Source: Elmis aenea (Eukaryota; Arthropoda; Insecta; Coleoptera; Elmidae). Taken from it: DNA of 64,000 nucleotides. Both the position numbers and the translations under genes were made by a program. Below are positions 37,201 to 44,504 of this stretch, one piece after another. Under the pieces are notes generated by a model that was not told the origin of the DNA, made no database searches, and saw only the letters and a program-made list of their open reading frames with translations. The DNA is taken from NCBI GenBank assembly GCA_947652605.1, contig OX393578.1, positions 60,333,415-60,397,414 of the forward strand, read 5' to 3'. Numbering within the stretch: the first letter of the stretch is position 1; each line of letters starts with the position of its first letter.

Positions 37201-37881
37201 GAGGAGGAGGAGGACGAGGAGGAGGAGGAGGAGGAGGAGGAGGAGGAGGAGGAGCAGGAGGAGCAGGAGGAGCAGGAGGAGCAGGAGGAGCAGGAGGAGC
37301 AGGAGGAGGAGGAGGAGGAGGAGGAGGAGGGGGAGGAGGAGGAGGAGGAGGAGGAGGAGGAGGAGGAGGAGGAGGAGGAGGAGGATGAGGAGAAGAAGAA
37401 AAAGAGGAAGAACAAAATTCGGGACGAGGAAGTGAAAGAAACTGCCACAAACAGCGGGATCAAGTGAAGTAAGGTTAGAGAATTAACAAAAGAAGAAAAA
37501 GATGGAGGGAAGCATACAAGAAGAGGAGTCACATAAATAAACAAAAGCCTTTCAACGGTAAAGAGGCGTAAGAAAAAGAAGAAAAACGCAATGAATTCGA
37601 GCAAATTTCTCGCAGATTTTTTCGAGTTCTACATTAGTGTGTGCATAGTGGAACTATCACTAACGGTACCATCTCGATGCTATACAAAGTACAAGAATAA
37701 TTTAAGATTGTAAAATTCGAAATTTTTCCTTCAACATCTTGAAATTCGAATTAATCAGGCTGTACTGTGAAAAATGTTCTTTACCTTTTGAAGATCGCGT
37801 CCTCATGGAAGACGTCTCGACGTAATTAGCGGCGCTAGCCTCTTTTTCAATACTTTCCTCTTTAATGGCCTTTGGTTCCAT
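9990..37881 (-). CDS. nvy: nervy, MTG8/ETO-family transcriptional corepressor, 6 coding exons
   Basis: Known family members (Drosophila nervy, vertebrate RUNX1T1/CBFA2T2/CBFA2T3) are nuclear scaffolds joining DNA-bound factors to co-repressors and histone deacetylases; nervy also acts as an A-kinase anchor in axon guidance. Exons 5' to 3' on the minus strand: 37881-37785, 15039-14684, 14623-14477, 13068-12935, 11477-10721, 10211-9990; all GT-AG, phases 1,0,0,2,0 all matching, 570 aa. Domains: TAFH/NHR1 about residues 113-200 ([33 protein letters not shown]), NHR2 tetramerisation helix about 328-370 ([16 protein letters not shown]), NHR3 about 379-443 ([14 protein letters not shown]), MYND zinc finger 499-535 with C499, C502, C510, C513, C519, C523, H531 and C535 all present. 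No disabling change seen. The 22.7-kb first coding intron carries most repeats of the window. Confidence 0.93.
10721..11477 (-). CDS. nvy: nervy coding exon 5 (NHR2 and NHR3)
   Basis: Begins after acceptor TCCTTTAG with one base completing a Ser codon, opens [20 protein letters not shown], and ends CAACAAAGT before GTAAGT. The true exon begins 121 bp before the first ATG of its open frame. Ends in a Ser/Pro/Thr/Gln-rich linker leading to the MYND exon. Confidence 0.92.
11653..12338. repeat. Fold-back element (long inverted repeat) in nervy intron
   Basis: Two inverted arms of roughly 330 bp, about 11653-11985 and 12010-12338, share long stretches such as TTTATTGCATCAAG, GTAAAATGGTGCAAAG and TTTTTGCGATCGCGTTGG. 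Terminal text is GGTCACGATATGT. A single end of the same family recurs at 56467-56500, showing it is an interspersed mobile repeat. No coding capacity; target duplication not clear. Confidence 0.8.
12728..12742 (+). promoter_or_regulatory. CTCF-like motif in nervy intron
   Basis: CCACCAGATGGCACC, in a local GC-rich patch (12720-12775). Motif match only. Confidence 0.3.
12935..13068 (-). CDS. nvy: nervy coding exon 4
   Basis: Acceptor TTTTTTACAG, then [20 protein letters not shown] and GVKRRASDR, donor AG/GTAATAA in phase 2. The [11 protein letters not shown] and KRRASDR segments correspond to the linker between NHR1 and NHR2 in the vertebrate proteins. It lacks an ATG-bounded frame and is only 134 bp. 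Confidence 0.88.
13231..13710. repeat. Interspersed repeat, copy 1 of 2
   Basis: About 480 bp closely matching 15408-15893 in the same orientation: shared text includes GATGAAAGTAACACG, GTAGGTTGTAACAGTGCC and TCTTCGTAGATGAGAAC. The copies flank the TAFH exons of nervy. Family not recognised; no terminal inverted repeats found. Confidence 0.8.
14477..14623 (-). CDS. nvy: nervy coding exon 3 (second half of TAFH domain)
   Basis: 49 codons from acceptor CTTATTCCAG to donor [27 protein letters not shown] joins directly to the preceding exon's VRSLVLSLV, restoring the NHR1/TAFH fold. The 60-bp intron (14683-14624) happens to be open in frame, so a naive reading retains it. Confidence 0.9.
14684..15039 (-). 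CDS. nvy: nervy coding exon 2 (first half of TAFH domain)
   Basis: Acceptor TATTTACAG, two bases completing an Ala codon with exon 1, then [14 protein letters not shown], a Pro/Ser/Thr-rich stretch, and the TAFH start ([18 protein letters not shown]). Donor GTG/GTAAGT. The PDSP motif is a family landmark close to the vertebrate N-terminus. Confidence 0.9.
15408..15893. repeat. Interspersed repeat, copy 2 of 2
   Basis: Second copy of the 13231-13710 repeat, same orientation, with scattered substitutions and a small duplication (ACCAACGAACCAACC). It lies in the large nervy intron upstream of coding exon 2. Confidence 0.8.
15955..16435 (-). pseudogene. Degraded non-LTR retrotransposon reverse transcriptase fragment
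   Basis: On the minus strand the text spells, in broken frames, [25 protein letters not shown] and FADDTAI, the conserved finger/palm motifs of Jockey-like reverse transcriptases. There is no continuous frame, so it is a dead fragment about 480 bp long. Confidence 0.75.
16440..17825. other. nervy intron, no feature recognised
   Basis: AT-rich. Only a CTCF-like motif (GCGCCATCTGTTG, 17198-17210) stands out; short frames look like chance. Confidence 0.4.
17198..17210 (-). promoter_or_regulatory. CTCF-like motif in nervy intron
   Basis: Minus strand CAACAGATGGCGC, sharing the CAGATGGCGC core with the site at 38037. Motif match only. Confidence 0.3.
17826..18790. repeat. Three tandem copies of a ~310-360-bp TE-derived unit
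   Basis: Units begin GTTGGTGCG(C/T)AAAAACT at about 17825, 18185 and 18493 and each contains GAGAATTTGGTTTGAAATC or a close variant followed by ATACAGGGTGTTCCAT. The second unit lacks the CACTCAGTATAG segment present in the others, explaining its shorter length. Each unit includes the CAGGGTG terminus of the MITE superfamily seen elsewhere, so the array is head-to-tail MITE fragments. Confidence 0.85.
18791..21099. other. nervy intron, unassigned
   Basis: AT-rich intronic DNA. A GC-richer patch at about 19060-19340 may be an old transposon remnant (it includes CAGTGGCGTATCTACT at 19332, resembling a hAT end) but no partner end was found. Nothing coding is supported. Confidence 0.35.
21100..22085 (-). 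pseudogene. Non-LTR retrotransposon (endonuclease-RT type), internally deleted
   Basis: The minus-strand frame 21905-21366 (179 codons) carries reverse transcriptase motifs in order: [45 protein letters not shown] and [11 protein letters not shown] with the catalytic Asp pair. Upstream, frameshifted text spells EKDIPKD and YRGISLV-like motifs; downstream the thumb region is missing and the frame jumps to a C-terminal tail with [11 protein letters not shown] and [15 protein letters not shown]. Broken by frameshifts, stops and an internal deletion, hence inactive. Clade not assigned firmly; it resembles the RTE-like insect endonuclease-reverse transcriptases. Confidence 0.85.
22086..24089. other. 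nervy intron, unassigned
   Basis: AT-rich; a GC-richer stretch at about 22430-22570 has no recognisable content. No gene, RNA or repeat structure seen. Confidence 0.35.
24090..24290 (+). repeat. Interspersed repeat with internal dyad, copy 1
   Basis: Contains GTGCGTAATTGCTTTACAAC, TTTTTCTACGATCACATA and GTCAATTTTGACGTAAG, matched in opposite orientation at 54875-54990. The left half (TTGTAAGAAGCGCATTACGCACGAGTG) is roughly the inverse of the middle, making an imperfect palindrome around the GCGCACGGAGCCGCG centre. Probably a MITE; superfamily not assigned. Confidence 0.7.
24300..27680. other. nervy intron, unassigned
   Basis: Uniformly AT-rich, no coding motif, RNA gene or clear repeat. Short frames of 60-72 codons here look like chance. 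Confidence 0.35.
27689..28299 (+). mobile_element. Short hAT derivative with transposase C-terminal remnant
   Basis: Ends CAGGGGTGGCCAAC...GGCCACCCCTG are typical hAT termini, and both subterminal regions carry GCGGCTCGCGA(G/A). Flanking octamers ATATATAC and ATATAATA are similar but not identical, so the target duplication has decayed. Around 28010-28095 a plus-strand frame spells [20 protein letters not shown] then FKELSREVK and a stop, resembling the last residues of GTF2IRD2/ZBED-like hAT transposases. The 611-bp element is non-autonomous. Confidence 0.8.
29187..31018 (+). mobile_element. hAT transposon, 1832 bp, with 8-bp target duplication
   Basis: Ends CAGGGTTGGC...GCCAACCCTG flanked by a perfect GTCATATC duplication (29179-29186 and 31019-31026). 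Both subterminal regions are packed with AAACCC/GGGTTTTATTGGG repeats. It holds the 3' part of a transposase gene (29858-30586) and, at 29565-29640, a fragment starting TA/CAGGGTGTCCAGAATTCG, a second-level nested insertion. Confidence 0.93.
29858..30586 (+). pseudogene. hAT transposase C-terminal part (hATC dimerisation domain)
   Basis: A 242-codon open frame whose last ~60 residues carry the hAT dimerisation signature [20 protein letters not shown] followed by [20 protein letters not shown]. Upstream residues ([17 protein letters not shown] and a Trp-rich helix, SASKWWKIL) fit the C-terminal half of hAT transposases. The N-terminal BED finger and first catalytic Asp residues are missing, with a MITE fragment lying where they should be, so no active transposase is expected. 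The frame itself has no stops, suggesting fairly recent loss. Confidence 0.88.
31967..32317. mobile_element. hAT MITE with GGAGTC-repeat termini
   Basis: A 351-bp element, ends CAGGGCTGTGGAGTCGGAG and inverse GGCTGCGGAGTCGG-type, with a perfect 8-bp duplication ATACGAAG (31959-31966 and 32318-32325). Subterminal GGAGTC hexamer tracts repeat on both sides and in both orientations. The Ser/Asp and Glu/Ser dipeptide frames across it are artefacts of the hexamer repeat. Confidence 0.93.
32330..33490. other. nervy intron, unassigned
   Basis: AT-rich with a modestly GC-richer patch at 32590-32810. No coding or repeat structure recognised. Confidence 0.35.
33500..34045 (-). mobile_element. Tc1/mariner-like element remnant with DDE fragment
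   Basis: Left end TA/CAGGGTCTTTCAAGAGG. The segment near 33535-33600 is an inverted match of about 33980-34040 (shared CCATTTTGAGTTAAAAAGTT). On the minus strand 33803-33486 encodes 105 codons with [20 protein letters not shown] and [20 protein letters not shown], matching the last catalytic-Asp region ([19 protein letters not shown]) of insect DDE transposases. Only the C-terminal part of a transposase is present. The right end is lost next to the palindromic element at 34087. Confidence 0.75.
34087..34853. mobile_element. Palindromic element with ~45-bp terminal inverted repeats
   Basis: TGTTACTGGCAATGTGTGAAAT and TTGTATAGAATGCCTA at the left are repeated inverted at the right (GGCATTCTATACAATACTTG, ATTTCACACATTGCCGGTAA). 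Inner inverted or repeated motifs (GGCATTTTGTAAAA at 34309, TACAAAATGCC at 34571, GGCATTCTATACAATGCC at 34175) add further symmetry. Flanks TATATATGTTA and TAACATTTA do not define a clear target duplication. Superfamily not recognised. Confidence 0.75.
35000..37130. other. nervy intron, mostly unassigned
   Basis: At 35528 a fragment starts ATACAGGGTGCCCCAGATAA, one more CAGGGTG-type MITE end whose partner is not found. Otherwise AT-rich with no supported feature. Confidence 0.4.
37141..37400. repeat. (GGA)n purine microsatellite, ~260 bp
   Basis: Nearly pure GGA/GAA triplets with an internal block of AGGAGC units (about 37250-37300), fading into A/G-rich sequence to about 37500. Long poly-Glu, poly-Gly, poly-Pro and poly-Ser frames on both strands are products of the triplet period, not genes. 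The polypurine tract could form triplex DNA. It lies about 400 bp 3' of nervy coding exon 1, inside the big intron. Confidence 0.95.
37785..37881 (-). CDS. nvy: nervy coding exon 1
   Basis: [20 protein letters not shown] then [12 protein letters not shown], ending TCAAAAG/GTAAAG in phase 1, which fits the two-base lead of exon 2 at 15039. Directly upstream is TTTGTTTTGCAG/AACATGG, a strong acceptor 3 bases before the ATG, so this is an internal exon carrying the start codon and at least one 5' UTR exon lies further upstream. The in-frame ATG at 37902 falls in the presumed intron and is not used. The link to exon 2 rests on splice phase and the absence of another candidate, not on sequence similarity of this variable N-terminus. 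Confidence 0.7.
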
Positions 37882-38036
37882 GTTCTGCAAAACAAATGCC
37901 ACTAATCAGAAACAGTTTAGACTCGTCCTGTTGAATAATTTAAAAGAGTTACCCGAAAAAAAAATATCCTTCCGGAATTGAAATTAGCAATTAGCATCAT
38001 AAGGCAACAAACCAATCGCGATAATTAGATTTTAAA

Positions 38037-38050
38037 CCACCAGATGGCGC
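38037..38050 (+). promoter_or_regulatory. CTCF-like motif near nervy exon 1
   Basis: CCACCAGATGGCGC fits the insect/vertebrate CTCF core (CCAC-AG-TGGCGC). It lies about 150 bp upstream of nervy's first coding exon. Motif match only. Confidence 0.35.
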
Positions 38051-38378
38051 AATCTGTATTCTAAACACGGTGACGTCATAAAACAAAAATCACAGCTCTC
38101 TCGATTTAACTAGAAAAACGTGACGCACATTCTAATTGCGAATTATTAAACAAACGGCAACGAGGAAATTTGCAATCAGGCGCCGCCGGTTTAAATACTT
38201 TAATTGGGACGCTTTTTTAAAACAATTTTTCTCTATGTAACATGCGGCGAATTAGCCGTGGATGTTTATAATTGGGTTTAAGTAGGCATGTGTGTGGTGC
38301 GTAAGTCTTGTTAGTGGCAATAAATACGCGATAACAGAGGCAGCTGAGTAAAAACTCAAGCGAGGCGTGCGAACTTAC

Positions 38379-38400
38379 AGTTTGCCATGACGCGATGAAA
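38379..38400 (-). promoter_or_regulatory. Possible 3' end of a nervy 5' UTR exon
   Basis: On the minus strand ATGGCAAACT is followed by a strong GTAAGT donor (38378-38373). Splicing to the acceptor at 37885 would give a tiny upstream frame, ATG-GCA-AAC-TAA, ending one base before the nervy ATG. Surrounding sequence (38160-38460) is GC-richer than average. The 5' boundary of such an exon is not visible. Confidence 0.3.
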
Positions 38401-38891
38401 GCGTGGATACATCGCAGGTGGCTTATGTCGGTCGAATGACGATACCTCTTAAAAGCAGAATTATCATCTAGTTCGCCGTATTTGGAAGAAACATTGGAAA
38501 TAGTAATTTATTCTGGCGCACAAACGCCAGTCCTAAAGGGGTAAAGTTGGGTGATTTTTGATAATTATTACTTGGGTGAAAATTTTTTCTTGGAAAAATC
38601 ATTTCGTGCATTTAAAAAAAATGCTTTTTTCTCAAAAATTTTAAATTTTTATAAAAACATTTTAATAAAGAAAAAGTGTTTGCGCTTTTTATGGGTGATA
38701 TTTACGGTTTAACTAAAGTACCTGCGCGCAAGGGACCGCTTGGCCAACTGTTACTTCGCCAATTTTGGGATTTTTTTATCAAAATTTTTAAAATAAAGTT
38801 TAAACTTACTACACTGGAGTGGCCTAATGCCCAAGATCCCAAGAAGACCAAATTAACAATATATAACACCTTGATAGAAAGGGTAAGTCGT

Positions 38892-39067
38892 TAATGTCTG
38901 GAACATACAAATATGGAATGTTCAAATCTGGAAAATGCACCGACAGAATCATTCAAATCTTGAATCGTTCAACGCTGGAATCACTCAACGCAGGAATCAT
39001 GCAACGATGGAAACACGCAACACGGGAATCGTTCATCACTGGAAAGCTCAAATCTGGAATCCAGAAA
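38892..39067. repeat. Degenerate 15/16-bp minisatellite
   Basis: About 11 head-to-tail units on the pattern TGGAATCATTCAACGC, with period alternating between 15 and 16. Units diverge substantially but keep GGAA and the CAA core. Frames across it are incidental. Confidence 0.8.
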
Positions 39068-39069
39068 TT

Positions 39070-41280
39070 AATAATGTTTGCTGCCCTCTGTATTATAATA
39101 GCCAAAGTATAATTTAATTACAGAACACTTCGTTTTATATTTTGTCTTAACTATTGTACAGTGGAACATAAAAACATTGTCTTAATGTATCTAAAGGGCT
39201 ACGAATTTGGGCAAAGTTGCGTAATTAGGTATAATACTTAGTCAATTCTTTTACTTTCTTTTTAAAATTGACTAAGTATAAAAATATTTTTGAAAAAACG
39301 GTCTTTAGGACCTCTCCAGGTGCAAGCAGCCCCTTAATACCACTTGAAATGACTGTAACTTGAAAAACACTTTTCAAAAAAGTCAAAAAGTGGTCAAAAA
39401 TTACCAAAATAATGCTTGAAATTTCCTTAAAAAAGTTCTTTATTTGTTCTGAATTCGTTAACTATATTTTTCTGAGAACAAATAATATTTCTGAAACAAC
39501 TCGTTAACAATGATATGGCCACAGCTAAAATTATTTTCGATTGCTTCAAAAAAACTTTTGAAAAAGTTTGAGGACCTCTGGACTAGACAGTCGCAGGTTT
39601 CACAGCTATCCTATTTTAAAGCTAAGATAAGAGAATGCAAATTTAGTCTAATATCGTTGCAGAGTTTTTTTGCTTTCGCTATTTCGTGAAAACGAAATAT
39701 TAAAAACATGAAGAAGACAAAGGTTTGCTGCAGAAAAATTTTAATCGTTGCTATTTTTGTTAAGGTAAAATGTATACTGATTTTTTACAGTGTGTTATTT
39801 TATCAATTGTATAGCTTTCTGAGAAAAACACTGTAATTATTGTTAAGCATACCTTGGATAATTTTGTTGGGATTTGTAAACAGTCCGAATTTTTTTATGG
39901 ACTTCAGTGGCCTTTAATATGAAGTATTTTTCAACACATGTGTTATGTAATCCACTTTAAAACTATATCCTATTGTTTCTTAAATTCAACTTTTTCAAAC
40001 ACATTTAGTTAAAAGAGGACGTTTAGTGATAGGTTTTCATGAACATTTTATTATATGATCGTCTTATAATATGTGATATGATTTGTAGAATGTAGGTAAC
40101 TTGAAGCTTACTTTAAATTTTATGTCAAAAATTGCAACAAAAATTTAATTTGCTGAATCTATTTTAGAGTAAAATGATGACGTATTGCGAATTTGGTATT
40201 TAAAGGAACTATAAACAGTTTTGTTTTATTGGACTTTTAACAATTTACTATGGTAAATGCTAGGATTTACCGGTAAAACCTACAATTTTTGGTTTTTACT
40301 GTAATGTATACAACAACAATTTGTGCACACCCTGTATAACTTTTTGCTTTTAGGGTTAAATATTTTTGGCCTATAATACTCGTAAATGTGTCTTGCAAAA
40401 GCTACGGAGCTGAATGTTTTTTGTTGTTGGTGTATGTTATGTTATTGTTGAAACTAGCTGTTGGATAAAACCGTGTAACTAATAATGTATGACGACGTTC
40501 CTTTGCAAAAACTGCTTAATTTCCACGTGACGCCACTGAGTGCCATGTGCCCCACAAGTGCGGAGCATATGGCTCGTCTCAGGCCACACTTGTGCAAACA
40601 GACGGCCTGGACGCGCATATGTGCTTTTATCCATCGCAGTTGGCGGGATGTACACGACGCGCTCATGGCAATGTTACAATACAGACGACACCATCTGTAC
40701 CCGAATCGGAAATGCATTTTCCGAGCCGAACAATGCGGAAGTAGCCATCAATAAATACCACATAATTAGATTAAACATTGGTACGGCAATGTTTGTTATT
40801 AAAAGTAATTTAGTAGATGCAGAATTACAGCAAAACTTTTAAATGTGAAAAGCAATTGGGATTTTTTACAGCCACAAAATTAATTATTTTTGCACGATTT
40901 TAGGATATTTATCATGCCATAGAAGATGCAAAGTCTTTAAAAAAACAAGTTGCCTGTTTCGTATGATATTCGTATCGCAGCATGAGTACGGTTTTACTTG
41001 GAAAAGTTGCTCAACCCAATGCTATTTATTAATAATATTTAAGCAGATCTGTCACCATATTTCTGAAAACTGAAAAAATCTGAAAAATTGCCTTTTTGTT
41101 CTTTCGCAATAACTATTTCGCTTACAAAAATTCCCCCCAAGACGTCATTACTGGATTTTATTCGCATTTAATGGTCCCATTTTGCTTTTCGCTTTTGTCT
41201 TTTAATACTCCTCACGAGCGCCATATTCGAATTTTTGATAGTTGGCTAGTCCTTGTTTTTCTTATTCCGGAAATACCTGA
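39070..41280. other. Gene-free stretch
   Basis: AT-rich; CACACCCTGTATA at about 40326 is a right-hand CAGGGTG-type MITE end, and 39180-39240 shares GGGCAAAGTTG with the fragment at 8800. A GC-richer patch at 40520-40730 is open in several frames on both strands but encodes nothing I recognise. Confidence 0.4.
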
Positions 41281-41284
41281 CGAT

Positions 41285-42335
41285 TAATAAATCTCCTTAG
41301 ATGATGAAGACATAACGGGGTTCAGAGCTTGGGAAAACAGATTTTTACATCTTAAACACAATGGTAAAGAGTAGTCTTCTGTGCAGATGAGAAACATGCC
41401 AAATAACTGAAGTATATAGAAGAAAAATGCAGTTAAGATGGACGTACCCGGAAGATCGCTAAAAAATATCACGCTTGGATGGAATAAGAAATGAAGAACT
41501 TTGTGATCGTATGGGGATATAAACATAACGGAGCTAATGTTCGCAGACGACATGGTCTTAGTCGCGGAAACAAAAAAATCTGCAACACAATTTAAAAACT
41601 AAATCTGGAATTGGAAAAAATTAATATGAAAATAAATACCAAAAAAACTAAAACTATGATCGTCACAACAGAGAACAAAGACATATCATCACTTTCAATG
41701 GGCTTAGGTTTAAAACAGGTAGAAAGCTTTAAATATTTAGGAGTTATCATAGAGAAAAATGGAGGAATGGACAAGGAAATAAGCGAAAGGACAGGAAATG
41801 TGGTAAGAATATTTAACAGTTTAAGAACAACATTTTTTGGAAATAGAGAAGTTCCAAAATGAACAAAAGGGGAAGTGGTAAAAAAGATGGTAACTCCGGC
41901 ACTCTTATACGGAAGTGAAATGTGGACACCCACAAATTAAAATAGTAGCCGAGTGAATGCAGCAGATATGAGATTTCTAAGAAAAATCCAAGAAAAATCC
42001 AAAAAAGAGAATCAGAAACGAAACATATAGAAAACAATTAAACATAAAATCAGTTGAAACAAAAATACAAGAAAGGCAGCTAGGATGGTTGGGTCACATT
42101 TATAGGATGAAAGAAGAAAGGGTAACAGGAAAAGCCTATGAAGCAAGATCACAGGGATAAACAATAGAGGAAGACCGAGAAATACCTGGTACGACGAAGT
42201 TAAAAAAGCAGCAACGGATAGAAACATCAAATGGAAAGACAAAAAAAGCTAGGACAAGACAGAAAATCATGGAAAAAAAATTGCACAATACAACTCAACA
42301 GTCCTACACCTAACAGTAGAAGGACCCATGACTAA
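41285..42335 (+). pseudogene. Non-LTR retrotransposon 3' part, RT palm to C-terminus
   Basis: In shifting plus-strand frames: FADDMVLVAETKKSATQF (about 41538-41590, the catalytic motif), then KINTKKTKTMIVTTENKD and SFKYLGVIIEKNGGMDKEI (41611-41862), then ALLYGSEMW, RQLGWLGHIYRMKEERVTGK and RGRPRNTWYDEVKKA. This is the standard order for endonuclease-type insect LINEs. Interrupted by stops and frameshifts; 5' truncated. A/G-rich tail sequence continues to about 42600. Confidence 0.85.
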
Positions 42336-42599
42336 ATAAATAATGAGGATATAGGAAACACTGAATGAAGAGACAGAAACAAAACAATTGGTATTGTACA
42401 GCCATGAACAACGGATGGAAAATACAAGGTTTCAAAGAAGATTTTGAAATGAATCCTAGAACACCGGAGGACAAGAAGAAGACTCAGGAATACGTAGAAA
42501 GAAGAAGTTACAAATGCATGTGCTGGAGATCTTAGAGATGGAAAATGGAACAGTAGAGAGGAATTGAGGAAAGGAATCGGATAACACCGATTTTATAAT

Positions 42600-43570
42600 A
42601 ATAACAGTAAAGAGAATATTACAAAAAAAAAACTGTTTTTACACAATCAAAAAGAAGAAAAACGTAATAAATTTGTTGCACCAATTATCAAATTTGTAAT
42701 TTATTAATATATTAAGCTCTTTTTTCGTAAAGCAATATAATTAAAAGCTATTCTCTAATTGTTGTAATAAGCATGATTCCCATGTTAAACTACATTAAGC
42801 CCAAATTTAAAAAAATTATCTACAAACCTTAATTTCATATGCTGAACCAATTCCAAAAATCAAAATTCACAATTCATCAACGAAATTCATTTACAATAAT
42901 GAAATAATTTATTAACGAGGCAAATCCCTGACTATATTTCGGTTATTGCAAATAATTGCAGATGTTATTGATGATTAAAATTACACATTCGCCAGGCGAC
43001 ATTCCATGCATATTAACGAACAAATATTTTTGATGCTCACCAAACAATATCGGATTGAAAATTTGCTGTATAAATAACGTGTTTTGAGCGATAACCGTAA
43101 AAAAATAAAGTTTCGATACTTTTTTTAGTGTCAACATGGCATCGTTAATGTCTAGTTAATTCACAAAATGTCGCATAAATGTAATATCTGGTGGAATTTC
43201 TGTCTGGATTCGTAATATATGGAACACAAGAGAAACTTGAGTTTGAAGTTTGTATTTGATATTCAGGGAATTCGTGTTATTTCAAAGTTAAATAAATTTA
43301 ACAGGAGTGTTACGTTGCGAATATTGATTTGCAGATTCATATTTTTTTTACCTGGACACTTTGCGATACAACAGATTTGAGCTTTTATTAAATTTGTGTT
43401 AAATTAATGAAAGGTACTGATGCTTTTTTGTTCTCTAATTAAGGTGTCAATGCATTATTTACTTCTTGTGGCTCTTAAGAAAAACAAATAAAGTCTATCT
43501 GGCTAAACAGGTTCAACCAAAACCAAATTAAAAATAAGTTGATATCGCCTTATGAAGATTTATCAAAGTT
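42600..43570. other. Gene-free stretch
   Basis: AT-rich, no recognisable content. Confidence 0.35.
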
Positions 43571-43579
43571 TGGAATATA

Positions 43580-43666
43580 CAGGGTTGCGCAAAAGTATGG
43601 AAACAGACAGATATCTGCAATAGTATTCTAGATATTTGTTTGTTTCCATACTTCTGGGCATCCCTG
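43580..43666. mobile_element. 87-bp near-perfect palindromic MITE
   Basis: TA/CAGGGTTGCGCAAAAGTATGG and CCATACTTCTGGGCATCCCTG/TA; arms of about 43 bp pair almost fully around ATAGTATTCTA. TA on both sides fits Tc1/mariner-type insertion. It is a minimal element that could form a long hairpin. Confidence 0.85.
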
Positions 43667-44500
43667 TATGTGTTTTGATACATTTTAATGCATTTCATTT
43701 TGTCATTTACTAATATTCGTGGCTTCTTAAGGGATGTATTTGTAAAACAATAAGAAAACCGAAGCGGTAATGATCTATGAAGAATCCTATGTAACACGTA
43801 TCCTTCTTACATTTTAAAGAGGTTTTCGAATACATTAAAAAAAAATCTAATATTTGTCGTGCTTGGATGTTGTAATTAATTATTCACAACGTACTAAGGT
43901 AAAAATTGTTTACAAGTAAATCGAAATATTTTCGTTTCGTGTCCCTTTGTCCTGCTTACAAACATGTTTATAGTTCGTCAAGGACAAAGACACTCATATT
44001 TAATCCGTGCACACAGAATTTCAGTTCAAAGGTTCGTTTAGGTTCAGGTGTTCCAAGTCCAGCAAGGTGGCACGGCGCAGAGGTCGTAGATTGAGGGTTT
44101 AGCAAAGCAGGGTAACTGACGAACACCTGGCAGGATTACATACACCTGCGCGTCCTCTATACGATCACTATCGAATTATATTTCAGTTTTACTATTTCTA
44201 AATATCGTCCGGTATGTTTTATTCTTTTTTCTGCATTCAATTTTCACCGCTGTTATCTGCAGTACATCGGCGAATTAAAGGAAATTATGGAAATTGATAC
44301 TGAGCGCTTTTATAAATGGAACAGGTGTTGGTTTCCATACCTAATATACTGTCGGGACGATAATACAAGTACAATTTATTTTAAATACATAGTGGAACTT
44401 TCATTTACAACGAATAAATGCAGGTTAATAGCATTCTATTAATTTACTCTGATACTTCTAACAATAACAAGGCTATTTCGTAAAGCATAGACAGAAAATA
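43667..44500. other. Gene-free stretch
   Basis: A 62-codon frame at 43906-44094 has no family resemblance. Nothing else seen. Confidence 0.35.
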
Positions 44501-44504
44501 AGAT

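Noticed and set aside
37107..37604. Long poly-Ser, poly-Pro, poly-Gly and poly-Glu reading frames on both strands
   Set aside because: All arise from one GGA triplet microsatellite; a pure triplet repeat is open in every frame and no flanking domain or splice context supports a protein.
40454..40842. Overlapping frames on both strands in a GC-richer patch
   Set aside because: Several frames are open at once without any family motif or splice context, which fits low stop density from base composition rather than coding.
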